DNA from: JBFHDX01 sp041584475
Lineage (GTDB): Bacteria > Pseudomonadota > Alphaproteobacteria > UBA8366 > JADFVY01
Assembly (NCBI GenBank): GCA_041584475.1
Contig: JBFHDX010000018.1
Span: 1-45,666 of the forward strand
Direction of reading: 5' to 3'
Length of the DNA stretch: 45,666 nucleotides
Shown here: positions 1-7,382 of the stretch, one piece after another
Numbering within the stretch: position 1 is the stretch's first letter
How the letters are laid out: every line of letters begins with the position of its first letter
The notes under the pieces: generated by a model
What the model saw: only the letters and a program-made list of their open reading frames with translations
What the model was told of the DNA's origin: nothing
Database searches by the model: none
Program-made: the position numbers and the translations under genes

Positions 1-322
1 GCCCGGGAAGCGCCTCGCAGGGCCGAACGATGGCTTGGGCGCCGGCGGACCGTCGCCTTCTCGCAGCCGGGGGCGGCCTCTGTCGGGCCGCGCCGGCCCG
101 CCCGAGCCGCTACCATCGTCGCAATGGACCGCGGACCGTCGGTTCACTATCAATGAAGCGGCACCGGTCGATGGCGGCCGCTCGGATCCTGCTGAATGCC
201 CGGGGTCGGGGGGCCGAGACCGCCCTTCCGTGCAACGGCGCCCGCCCCTGGCCAAAAACGCCGCGAAATCGCGGCGACGACGCCGACCGTTCGCGAAACT
301 CAGCAAGGCGGGGCGACATTCG
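1..322. other. Leading stretch with no supported gene
   Basis: I see no convincing gene here. Open frames cross it on both strands, but they lack recognisable domains, and the plus-strand frame that reaches the first gene only gains protein-like character at its signal peptide at 323. The end of a gene lying upstream of the window cannot be excluded. Confidence 0.4.
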
Positions 323-808
323 ATGTGGAAGACAGTTCACTGTATCGTGTTGGCCACAGCGGCCGCGATTCCTCTCTGGGCCGGCGTGGCGACCGCAGAT
401 GAGCGCCTGGTCGGTTACTATTATCCGGAGCCCCGGTCGACCGAGCGCTTCAAAGCGCAGGCTGCCACCCTGCAGATGACGGGGCGCAAGCAGCGCCTGG
501 CCTTCGTGACCGGCATTACGCTGAAACAGATGAACCTGCCGTACGCGCCGAATCTGGCGATTTTCGCCAAGGGGGAGGATGCGACAAGCCTGATCATCGT
601 CGGACTCCAGGATGGCCGGATGGACACGCTTTATCGCGCCCGCGCCGTCTTCGCGATCCTGACGGCCATGGCCAGGGTACTGCCGATCTTCCAGGAGTAT
701 CGGGTCGAGGAAATCTTCACGTTCCTCGACCTCTGCAAGATGCTCGGCTTCGAGGAGGTCACCGTCAGCGACGGCAAGGACTTCGCCCATACGATCCATA
801 TCGAATGA
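323..808 (+). CDS. Hypothetical secreted protein
   Basis: A 161-residue protein of unknown function. The ATG at 323 was chosen because the translation then opens with a clean signal peptide: a short basic start, a hydrophobic stretch at about 7-20, and an Ala-x-Ala cleavage region near 22-25. The mature part starts with a Gly-Tyr-Tyr-Tyr-Pro-Glu motif and is a compact alpha/beta-like domain. Similar small alphaproteobacterial proteins have sometimes been named after molybdopterin-guanine dinucleotide biosynthesis, but I see no MobA nucleotide-binding motif, so I do not adopt that name. It is probably periplasmic. Its stop codon lies inside a 17-bp tandem duplication. Confidence 0.7.
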   Translation: MWKTVHCIVLATAAAIPLWAGVATADERLVGYYYPEPRSTERFKAQAATLQMTGRKQRLAFVTGITLKQMNLPYAPNLAIFAKGEDATSLIIVGLQDGRMDTLYRARAVFAILTAMARVLPIFQEYRVEEIFTFLDLCKMLGFEEVTVSDGKDFAHTIHIE

Positions 809-829
809 GCTCCCATATCGAGTGAGCTG
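796..829. repeat. 17-bp tandem duplication spanning a stop codon
   Basis: Two adjacent 17-base units, 796-812 and 813-829, share the core CCATATCGARTGAGCT and differ at two positions. The TGA stop of the secreted protein falls in the first copy. This looks like a small slippage duplication. Confidence 0.7.
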
Positions 830-1185
830 TCGCGGCGCTCGCCGACTCATGCCGACGGCCTGGAAGACGCCTCCAGACGGCCTGCTTGTCGTCCCCCGGG
901 GCAGAAAACCACAAGACGTTCCTGCTGGTCGCCGAGCGGACGGGCGGCCGGCCGCGCTGAGCCGGCCGTTGTCTCCATCGCCTGCGAAAGCGATGAGCGG
1001 CCCCAAAATCCACACGTTTCGACGCAGATCCTGACGAACGGCTCGAACCCCGGGGCCGATCCCGTTCGCACTGGATTCCCCAGAAATATGCCTGGGTTCA
1101 ATGCGCTCCGGCGCTGGGCTGATCCAATCTCCGCGAATCGGCGCGGACAAGGCCGAAACTGCACCGCAATCCGGTGCGAGCGAGC
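830..1185. other. Intergenic stretch, nothing recognised
   Basis: This GC-rich interval lies between two convergent genes. Open frames cross it, but none has a recognisable domain, a good ribosome binding site or convincing codon use. I see no clear terminator with a T tract. Confidence 0.4.
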
Positions 1186-1473
1186 CTAATGCGCCAAGAT
1201 CTCGTAGACCCGGATGCTCGCGATGAACGGGTTTTCCCGGGCGATCCCCTCGGCCTCCTCGAGGCTCTCCGCGTTGATGATCGAGTAGCCCGTGATCGAG
1301 TCCATCCCCATCGGCAGGTCCGTGGTTCCGCTCTGCGAGATCTCCCGCCCGCTACGCAGTCCCCCGTGCTCCACGGTCCTGTCCGCGACCGAGTCGAACC
1401 ATTTGCCCCAGGCCGCCATGATCTCCGGGGTGGGTTTTTCGAACCCGAAATGCAGCAGCATGAACCGTTTCAC
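1186..1473 (-). CDS. YCII-related (DGPF-type) domain protein
   Basis: A 95-residue single-domain protein of the YCII/DGPF family of small ferredoxin-like alpha/beta folds. It opens with Met-Leu-Leu-His-Phe and has the conserved middle region where a polar sensor-like segment leads to 'ITGYSII' and then 'ESLEEAEGIARENPF'. Family members occur beside sigma factors or act as small enzymes or sensors; no reaction can be assigned. The GTG start at 1473 was preferred because a GAGGAG ribosome binding site lies 8-10 bases upstream. The longer upstream frame has no such site. It stands alone, convergent with the secreted protein gene. Confidence 0.8.
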   Translation of the reverse strand: MKRFMLLHFGFEKPTPEIMAAWGKWFDSVADRTVEHGGLRSGREISQSGTTDLPMGMDSITGYSIINAESLEEAEGIARENPFIASIRVYEILAH

Positions 1474-1920
1474 CTTGCGCTCTCCTCGTGTTGACTCGTT
1501 CCGCACGGACATCGGGCGCCGGCCCGCCCGAGTGACCGGACGGTAGGCCGCCGTCCGCGAGGCGTCAAATCCCGGGACGAACGGCAGGAGCGGCTCGCTG
1601 TTACGGTCGCGCATGAAGCAACTCTCGTTCGCTGCCCGAGCGAAGGGACTCGAACGGCGCATCCGCACACCAGGGATTCGCCTTCCGCCACACATGGCCC
1701 GTTGCCGGAAATCCAAACAGCTGCCGGATTCCCCCGGTGGCCGCTATGGTCGTCCGGGAATGGCGGTGGCCCGGCTGCGCGAGCGGGGTGCAAAATCGGC
1801 GAATCGGCGAGTCGCTCACGCCCGGCTTGTCTCGCGACCGCCGCTGCCAGGGTCGGCGGGCAGCACGGGCATAAGAGGCGGAAACTGGACGCGCTGCAAA
1901 TCTTCCGGACGTGGGTTCCG
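1474..1920. other. Long intergenic region between divergent genes
   Basis: About 450 bases without a supported gene lie between the divergent YCII-like and lipoprotein genes. Long frames on both strands cross it but are rich in Arg, Pro and Ser and look non-coding. I could not define a convincing promoter by eye. Confidence 0.4.
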
Positions 1921-2613
1921 GTGCGAGTAGCCTTTCATCTGCTGGTCATCGCAACGATCCTGACGGCGTGCGGGCAGATGCCGGTGGGAACCCTGTCGAT
2001 GCGTGACCACAGATCGGTCCGCGAGGATCGCGCCGTCATATTCGGCAGCGTGGTCGTGGTGCAGAACGATGACGCCCGATCCGAAGGCATCTACCTGGTC
2101 GCCCCCGACGTCTCGCCGGAGGCGACCATCGACGGGATTGCGTACGAACAACGTGCATTCGTTCCGGAACAGGGTGGTTATTTCTTCGCCTTGGTCGAGC
2201 CGGGACGCTACCGCGCCCATGCCATGCGGGTCGATGAGACGAGCCTATGGATTTTCGGGATCGAGATCGACCCGGATGCCTTCTATTTCGCGCCGCAGGT
2301 CATGATCGATGTGCCGGAACCGCGCACGGCGTACTACGTGGGCACGCTGCGCATCGAATTCCGTGTCGATCCCGATAACCCGCCGGACGGACTCCAGCTG
2401 GTATCTGTGAACGTGGAGAACGCCGCCGCCGCGGCGCGGGCAAGATTCTCGAATCTGTATGCGCACCTGGCGATCCCCGTTGTCGACAGGATCATGGTGG
2501 CGCACGGCGACGCCGAACCGCGCATTGCCCACGCTCGAAAAGTGCCGGACGGCCCGGACATTCCGACACCCGTCATCCCGAACATGCCAACTTCGATCTT
2601 GCCTGCTTTCTAG
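1921..2613 (+). CDS. Hypothetical lipoprotein
   Basis: A 230-residue predicted lipoprotein of unknown function. The GTG at 1921 was chosen because it gives an ideal lipoprotein signal: a basic second residue, a hydrophobic core and a Leu-Thr-Ala-Cys lipobox at about residues 13-16. The frame is open further upstream, but that part has no signal peptide. The mature domain is beta-rich with a repeating pattern of aromatic and acidic residues ('GYFFALVEPGRYRAHAMRV'), like small beta-sandwich domains that decorate envelope proteins. It has no catalytic motif that I recognise. The start is likely rather than certain, since the ribosome binding site is weak. Confidence 0.65.
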   Translation: MRVAFHLLVIATILTACGQMPVGTLSMRDHRSVREDRAVIFGSVVVVQNDDARSEGIYLVAPDVSPEATIDGIAYEQRAFVPEQGGYFFALVEPGRYRAHAMRVDETSLWIFGIEIDPDAFYFAPQVMIDVPEPRTAYYVGTLRIEFRVDPDNPPDGLQLVSVNVENAAAAARARFSNLYAHLAIPVVDRIMVAHGDAEPRIAHARKVPDGPDIPTPVIPNMPTSILPAF

Positions 2614-2647
2614 ACGTCGGCCCAGGGAGCCGCCACCGCCGCGCCCG

Positions 2648-2689
2648 ATTGATTCGAATCAATGCGGTTGCGTCGGGCGGCTTCATAAT
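2648..2689 (+). promoter_or_regulatory. Perfect FNR-type box with class II spacing
   Basis: Bases 2648-2663 form a perfect 16-base palindrome, ATTGATTCGAATCAAT, whose core TTGAT-N4-ATCAA is the FNR/Anr/FnrL consensus. A -10-like CATAAT lies at 2684-2689. A start near 2696 would put the box centre at about -41, the standard position for class II activation. The next gene is the YbaK-type deacylase at 2776. The match is seen directly; the oxygen-responsive role is inferred. Confidence 0.65.
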
Positions 2690-2775
2690 TCGGATCTGCA
2701 ACGACGATCGCGTGGGGCCCGCCGCCCACGGTCGAACCGGCGTGGAGGCCTGCCGACAGGAAACGGAGGGACGTG

Positions 2776-3249
2776 ATGAGCATCGCCGCAACGGTTCGCG
2801 ACTATCTCGAGGAGCTCGACGTCGTCTATGACATCGTCGAGCATCCGGCCAGCAAGACCAGCATCGAGACCGCGCATCGAGCCCACCTGCCGCCCGGCTG
2901 TCTCGCCAAGGGCGTACTTCTGAAGGACGAGAACGGTATCCTGAGCCTTGCCGTGGTTCCCTCCGACCGCAACGTCGATCTGCAGCGCGCGAGCAACGCC
3001 CTCGGACACGACGCTGAAATCGCATCGGAATCCGATGTGACCGAGCGGTTCGACGATTGCGAGCCCGGCGCCGTACCCCCGATCGGCAATGCCTACGCCC
3101 TTCGTGTGCTGCTCGACGAACGCCTGGTAGGGGAGGACGAAGTCTACCTGGAAGCCGGCGATCACCACGAACTCGTGCACGTCAGGGGGGACGAGTTCCG
3201 ACGCCTGATGGGCGGCGCGGAGACCGGCGCGTTCAGCATCGCGGCCTGA
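2776..3249 (+). CDS. YbaK/ProX-type aminoacyl-tRNA deacylase-like protein
   Basis: A 157-residue single-domain protein of the YbaK/EbsC/ProX superfamily, whose members hydrolyse mischarged tRNAs such as Cys-tRNA(Pro) or Ala-tRNA(Pro) in trans. Family features include an early region with 'VEHPASKTSIETA', a Lys-Gly-Val-Leu-Leu-Lys segment near residue 45-50 that places the conserved lysine, and a Gly-rich 'PPIG' turn near 100. Length fits the stand-alone family. ATG 2776 is preferred to the GTG at 2773 because GGAGGG sits 5 bases upstream. The gene lies behind a perfect FNR box, so low-oxygen induction is plausible. Substrate specificity cannot be read from the sequence. Confidence 0.8.
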   Translation: MSIAATVRDYLEELDVVYDIVEHPASKTSIETAHRAHLPPGCLAKGVLLKDENGILSLAVVPSDRNVDLQRASNALGHDAEIASESDVTERFDDCEPGAVPPIGNAYALRVLLDERLVGEDEVYLEAGDHHELVHVRGDEFRRLMGGAETGAFSIAA

Positions 3250-3281
3250 TCGGAACGCTCGGCAGGAAAGAGCGGGCGGAA

Positions 3282-3297
3282 GCGCCGCCGACGGCGC
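3282..3297 (+). other. GC hairpin downstream of the YbaK-like gene
   Basis: GCGCCG-CCGA-CGGCGC forms a perfect 6-bp stem with a 4-base loop, 33 bases after the stop codon. No T tract follows, so it would be a weak or factor-assisted terminator at best. Confidence 0.3.
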
Positions 3298-3480
3298 GCA
3301 GCCTACGGTCCGGTGCACGGCGTTTGCACAGGGTCGTGCGGCGCCGTGCGGCAGGCCATTTGCGACAGTCGGGCGCATCGAGGCGCCCGGTCCCGGCGCG
3401 GGAGAGCCATCCTTTCTGCGCTTGCTTCGCCCTCGGGCCGTTCTCCCCGAGCGGGAGGCCAGACGGGCCATCGTCGGCGA

Positions 3481-4536
3481 TCATGCGTTTCGGACCGGAA
3501 GCGCCATGGCCCGGCGCGATATCGAACCGATACCATGGTCCTTCAAAAACCAGACAATCCCCAGATCGACCTCGGCAACGCGCTCGTACTTCTTCGCCCT
3601 GATGGGCAGCAGGTGCTGCATTTCCTCGTCGGTCTTCCCGACGAGCTTCCAGTCCAGAAGCGTCTCGCGGAAGAACGCCGCCTGAGCCGGTTCGCTGTCG
3701 AGGATGTTGGCGATTACCAGCGTGCCTCCGTGCCGCAGCAGGGAGAAGAGCCGCGCCGCCAATTTCCGCGCCTCGTCTTGCTCGAGGTAATCGAACAGGC
3801 CGGAAGAGAGGATCATGTCGTACGTCCCGGCCGCCAGCTGCGGATGCCCCCCGTTCATCAGGACCTTCACCGGCGCGGAAATTACCGAGACGTTCCGCGC
3901 AACATCGGCATCGATGTCCTGCTTCCAGAACAGCGGAAGCGACGGGTCGTGATCGAGAATCGTATAGGAGAGCGGCCTGTAGGCGGTTCTGGCTGCGGCG
4001 CGCCGATAGTATTTGGCGCCGCCTCCACCGACGTCGAGCACGCTGAGCCGGCCCGAATTCCTGACCATGCGTTCGAGCAGGATCTTCTCGAGGATTCGCG
4101 CGCGCTTTTGGATCAGCCGCACGCCGTGCGCCGCCGCGAACGCGGCCTCGACGAGTTGCTCTCCGGGGGGCTTTGCCTTCGACGCATTGCGTTCCGTCCG
4201 CATCGGCTCCTCCAACGCGTAGAACAGCTCCATGAGACGGTAGTCGCCCGGATAGCCGTGGGGTTTGTATCGGGAGCGCCACCCGGGCTCGCATCGCAAG
4301 GTCAGGTTGACGAACGCCTGGACGTCGCTTTCCGACGTTGCCCAGTCGGCGGGCATTGCGCCGTAACGGTCGTGCAAAAGCTCGACGGCACGCCAATACC
4401 TCTCGGAAAACCGGCGGGTCTCGCCCGGCGTCGGCGTCGATCGCCCCGATTTGATAATCGCGGTTTCGGCTGCGCGTGCGAAGCAGAGGAAATCCGTCAA
4501 ATCGCGCGCGTCATCATACGAATGTGCAGTGTGCAT
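3481..4536 (-). CDS. Class I SAM-dependent methyltransferase, PhcB-like
   Basis: A 351-residue protein with a helical N-terminal half and a Rossmann-type SAM-dependent methyltransferase domain from about residue 160. The SAM-binding motif is 'LDVGGGGAKYY'; later strands include 'YTILDHDPS' and 'YDMILSSGLFDYL'. The N-terminal motif 'KPHGYPGDYRLMELFY' resembles the Gly-Tyr-x-Gly-Asp-Tyr element of methyltransferases named PhcB-like, after the Ralstonia enzyme that makes 3-hydroxy fatty acid methyl ester signals. Such proteins are sometimes fused to cyclic-nucleotide-binding domains; here a separate CRP-family regulator lies 1.2 kb away. The methyltransferase call is strong, the PhcB likeness is from memory, and the substrate is unknown. 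Confidence 0.75.
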   Translation of the reverse strand: MHTAHSYDDARDLTDFLCFARAAETAIIKSGRSTPTPGETRRFSERYWRAVELLHDRYGAMPADWATSESDVQAFVNLTLRCEPGWRSRYKPHGYPGDYRLMELFYALEEPMRTERNASKAKPPGEQLVEAAFAAAHGVRLIQKRARILEKILLERMVRNSGRLSVLDVGGGGAKYYRRAAARTAYRPLSYTILDHDPSLPLFWKQDIDADVARNVSVISAPVKVLMNGGHPQLAAGTYDMILSSGLFDYLEQDEARKLAARLFSLLRHGGTLVIANILDSEPAQAAFFRETLLDWKLVGKTDEEMQHLLPIRAKKYERVAEVDLGIVWFLKDHGIGSISRRAMALPVRNA

Positions 4537-4651
4537 TAGCGTTACTCACCTGGGTCTCTACGAAACTCGGAAGCGCGCAAAATCCCGACGGCTCGGATCC
4601 GTCCGTCAGGGCACGCGCCGCCATGGGATGCGCGCTCAGGACCGGTCCGTC

Positions 4652-4933
4652 TCATGGCGCGAAGCGGGCTTCGCGATGCCGATGCCCTGCCGGGCGGCCC
4701 GGGGCGCGCACGGTCGGATGCCGTTCCGAGCTGCAGCTCGCAGCCGGCTCACACCTCTCGGCACGGCGCTCGTACGACAGCCTTGCGGCGCTCTCGAAGC
4801 TGCGGCCGGCGCTGCTCTCGCCCGACGCGAGGGCGGCCATCACGAAGATCAGCGCCTGCCCCAACGCGAGCCCGCCGGTGAAACCGACGATCACGCCGCG
4901 GACGACATGGAAAAGGAAGGTATGCCGCGTCAT
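4652..4933 (-). CDS. Small putative membrane protein
   Basis: A possible 93-residue protein. Residues about 5-37 form one or two hydrophobic segments with Gly-rich packing ('VIVGFTGGLALGQALIFVM'). The rest is polar and Arg-rich without recognisable motifs. GGGGAC lies 8 bases before the ATG, and codon third positions in the hydrophobic half are mostly G/C, which supports coding. The C-terminal half is less convincing and the family is unknown. Confidence 0.4.
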   Translation of the reverse strand: MTRHTFLFHVVRGVIVGFTGGLALGQALIFVMAALASGESSAGRSFESAARLSYERRAERCEPAASCSSERHPTVRAPGRPAGHRHREARFAP

Positions 4934-5354
4934 GTCGATGTCCCCGTTTCCCGTCGTTCAACCCTCGCAGGGACGATCGGGGCGCGCGGTGGCAAATGCC
5001 ACATTTCGCCGACATGTCCGGCAGCCGTTCATGCGGGCACGGCGAGAGACCCGATCTCGCGGGCGTCGCTCGCTCGATGCGGGGCCTGCCGCCCCTCGAT
5101 CACGGCGCGCGCGACCGGTCGGGACGCGCGAAGTCGGAGACGTGACCGCGGCGCCGGCCGCGCGAGACCCCCGCCTGTGAGGATTGCCACATCGCCCGCG
5201 GAGCAAGGGTTTCATCATGCCTCCGCCGACCGCCGGGACGGCGATCGAGAAGGGGCTCATGGCCCGGATCCGCGCCGCTGAAGATGCGTCCGGTCGCGTT
5301 TCCCTTCGCCGGCGTTCGGTTCGAATTCGCTTTCACGACCAGCGGGAGGGACGA
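4934..5354. other. Intergenic region containing a 6-2-6 palindrome
   Basis: No supported gene. Bases 4989-5002 read GTGGCA-AA-TGCCAC, a perfect inverted repeat about 55 bases upstream of the small membrane protein start. It could be an operator, but no cognate regulator is evident. Confidence 0.35.
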
Positions 5355-5543
5355 ATGGAACGCAGATCCGATTCGCGGGACTTCGAGGATGCCTACAGGC
5401 GCTTCGAGTTTGCGCCCCTCGTAACCGCCTCGCTCGTCATCGCGAACTGGTTGAAGGCACGCCGCACCGCGAAACCGGCCGAGGATCGAAGCGCCGGCAG
5501 CGAGGACGCATTCGGTGGGGCGCACAGCCCCGGCAAATCGTGA
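5355..5543 (+). CDS. Small hypothetical protein
   Basis: A possible 62-residue protein starting at ATG 5355, with GGGAGGG 4-10 bases upstream. It has an acidic/basic N-terminus, a short hydrophobic stretch at about 21-31 ('APLVTASLVIANWL') and a polar tail. No family is recognised. The good ribosome binding site is the main support; chance cannot be excluded. Confidence 0.35.
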   Translation: MERRSDSRDFEDAYRRFEFAPLVTASLVIANWLKARRTAKPAEDRSAGSEDAFGGAHSPGKS

Positions 5544-5595
5544 CGCGTCGCCGGCGAAACGGGTGATTTTCAGGCGGCCTCGAACGGGGAGGTCG

Positions 5596-5618
5596 ACCCC
5601 GGAGATCTTGTCCGGGGT
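5596..5618. other. 8-bp-stem hairpin in an intergenic region
   Basis: ACCCCGGA and TCCGGGGT flank a 7-base loop, giving a perfect 8-bp stem between a small ORF and the CRP-family gene. There is no T tract on either side. It may act in transcript stability or as a weak terminator. Confidence 0.35.
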
Positions 5619-5784
5619 GGTGCAGAGGGGTCGGCCCGTAGGGGGTGGCAAGGGACGGCCCCTCTCGCCTGCGGGCGCGCGAACCGCCGGCCGTCGTGCC
5701 CGTTGGCAGCATGCTTGCGCGTTTCAGGATCGCCGGTTCCGCTGTATTCTGCAGGAAGAACGAACCAGCTGCTCGTGCGGTAGA

Positions 5785-6501
5785 ATGAATCTTGCGCATG
5801 AATCGGGCGATATCGGCGGCCCCGCCGAACTGCGAAAGTTCTTTATTTTCCGGCAACTTGACGACAAGGCGCTGGCGCATATCGCGGCCCGGCTGCGGGT
5901 CGGGAGATATGCAGAAGGTGCACAGATCATCGGCCACTACGAAGAGGATCGGAGCGTGTATTTCCTGCTCGACGGCGCCGTCAGGATCACCGTCTATTCC
6001 GCCGCCGGCAAGGAGGTGACGTTCCGCGACCTCGAATCGGGCGATATGTTCGGGGAGCTTGCTGCGATTGACGGGCAACCACGCTCGGCCAACGTCGTGG
6101 CCAAGTCCGATTCGAGGATCTTCCGTGTTTCACCCGAACAATTCTGGGATCTGCTTCGAACGTTTCCGGACGTGAACGCCTCGTTGTTGAAATATCTGTC
6201 CGGCCTTGTCCGGGATCTCTCGGCCCGGGTGTACGATTTCAGCGCGCACAGCGTCGCCAACCGCATCCAGAACGAGATCCTCCGGCTCGCCGGTCTGGCC
6301 GAGGTGACGGACAACACGGCGGTGATCTCGCCTGCGCCAACGCATGCGGAAATCGCAAGCCGCATCAACACGCATCGCGAGGCGGTCACGAGGGAGATAA
6401 GCAGACTCGCGCGCGCCGGTCTCATCGAGCGATCTCCGAGAAAATTGATCGTAAGGGATCTCGAAGCCTTGCGAAGGATGGCCGAAGAGGTCTTCGAATA
6501 G
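5785..6501 (+). CDS. CRP/FNR-family transcriptional regulator
   Basis: A 238-residue regulator with an N-terminal cyclic-nucleotide-binding-type beta-roll (about 15-130; 'YFLLDGAVRITVYSAAGKEV', 'GDMFGELAAIDGQPRSANV'), a long dimerisation helix and a C-terminal winged helix (about 170-225). The Gly-Glu-Leu-Ala and Arg-Ser segments match the phosphate-binding cassette of CRP-like domains, so a cyclic nucleotide ligand is possible. The recognition helix reads 'HREAVTRE', like the Arg-Glu-x-Val-x-Arg of CRP rather than the FNR type. It has no N-terminal cysteine cluster, so it is not an oxygen-sensing FNR. Start at 5785 fits family length; the longer open frame upstream is not protein-like. Confidence 0.85.
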   Translation: MNLAHESGDIGGPAELRKFFIFRQLDDKALAHIAARLRVGRYAEGAQIIGHYEEDRSVYFLLDGAVRITVYSAAGKEVTFRDLESGDMFGELAAIDGQPRSANVVAKSDSRIFRVSPEQFWDLLRTFPDVNASLLKYLSGLVRDLSARVYDFSAHSVANRIQNEILRLAGLAEVTDNTAVISPAPTHAEIASRINTHREAVTREISRLARAGLIERSPRKLIVRDLEALRRMAEEVFE

Positions 6502-6694
6502 TCGCTCCGCTTCGACAGGCGGCTTCCCAAACACGCTTGCCATGACGGTGCCTGCCGGCGGGTCCTGTGTGCGGTTTGCCACAGCCTCCGCAGAGACATG
6601 CGTGCGATCCTTGTGCGGATGAAGGATCCGCCTGCGCCACGACGGCCCGATCGGGCCGGTGGTCGGCGGAAATCACCAGTTCGGAACGTTCATC

Positions 6695-6895
6695 ATGGAC
6701 CCCTACGATCCGTATACCCACCGCGCCCTCGTGCGGGACATCCTTGTGTCGTGGGCCATCGCCGTTGCGCTGCTGGGCGTAATGCTCGTGTTGCCGCATG
6801 GCGATCGGCCGGATCTTGCCGGCAGCGCGCAGATCGGCGCGGATGCCGCAATTTCAAAGGCAACAGGGCTTGACCCGGATACCCCGTTGAGGTGA
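6695..6895 (+). CDS. Small single-pass membrane protein
   Basis: A 66-residue protein with one clear transmembrane helix at about residues 16-32 ('VSWAIAVALLGVMLVLP'), a short N-terminal tail starting 'MDPYDPYTHR' and a polar C-terminal tail. No family is recognised. The ribosome binding site is weak, but the residue pattern looks like a real small membrane protein. It is convergent with hisI. Confidence 0.4.
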   Translation: MDPYDPYTHRALVRDILVSWAIAVALLGVMLVLPHGDRPDLAGSAQIGADAAISKATGLDPDTPLR

Positions 6896-7013
6896 CCCGG
6901 CGCGCCGCGCGGTCAAAGCGCCCGCAGCGGTTGGAGCTGCAGGCCGGGCGGCAACTCGGCCCGATCTCGGCGGATCCCCGGAGCGCGGCGGCAGCCGGGA
7001 TGGCCGCCGCGCG

Positions 7014-7379
7014 CTACGCCACGGGCTCGGCGATCGTTGCCAGCGCGCCGTCGCGCGCGGCCCGATAGAAGCAGCTGCGCCGGTTCGTGTGGCAGGCGGG
7101 TCCGGTCTGGTCGACGAGCAGCAGCAGCGTATCCCCGTCGCAATCGACGCGCAGCTCGACGAGCCGCTGCACGTGGCCCGACGTCTCGCCCTTGCGCCAC
7201 AACGCGGCGCGCGAGCGCGACCAGTAGCAGACGCGGCCGCTGGCCAGCGTCTCGGCGACCGAGTCGGCGTTCATCCACGCCATCATCAGCACCTCGCCGC
7301 TGTCGTGCTGCTGCGCGATCGCGGGCACCAACCCGTCGGCGTTGAAGGCGATCGCTTCGATGATTTCGTCCCTGGTCAT
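7014..7379 (-). CDS. hisI: Phosphoribosyl-AMP cyclohydrolase
   Basis: A 121-residue stand-alone HisI, which opens the adenine ring of phosphoribosyl-AMP in the third step of histidine biosynthesis. The Mg/Zn-binding motif 'DCDGDTLLLLVDQ' and the Cys-His-Thr motif followed by 'CFYR' are present, as is the 'SGEVLMMAWMN' start of the domain. No HisE domain is fused. The ATG at 7379 lies 3 bases after the stop of the cystathionine-lyase-like gene, implying co-transcription with a sulfur amino acid gene rather than with other his genes, none of which is in the window. Confidence 0.93.
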   Translation of the reverse strand: MTRDEIIEAIAFNADGLVPAIAQQHDSGEVLMMAWMNADSVAETLASGRVCYWSRSRAALWRKGETSGHVQRLVELRVDCDGDTLLLLVDQTGPACHTNRRSCFYRAARDGALATIAEPVA

Positions 7380-7382
7380 GCG

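Noticed and set aside
1640..1700. A tRNA-like stretch on the minus strand containing GTTCGAGTCCC
   Set aside because: The flanking bases do not pair into a T stem and no anticodon or acceptor arms can be formed, so I do not call a tRNA or remnant.
5785..6501. The CRP-family protein as the regulator of the FNR box at 2648
   Set aside because: It lacks the iron-sulfur cysteines, and its recognition helix is of the CRP rather than FNR type, so it probably does not read TTGAT boxes.
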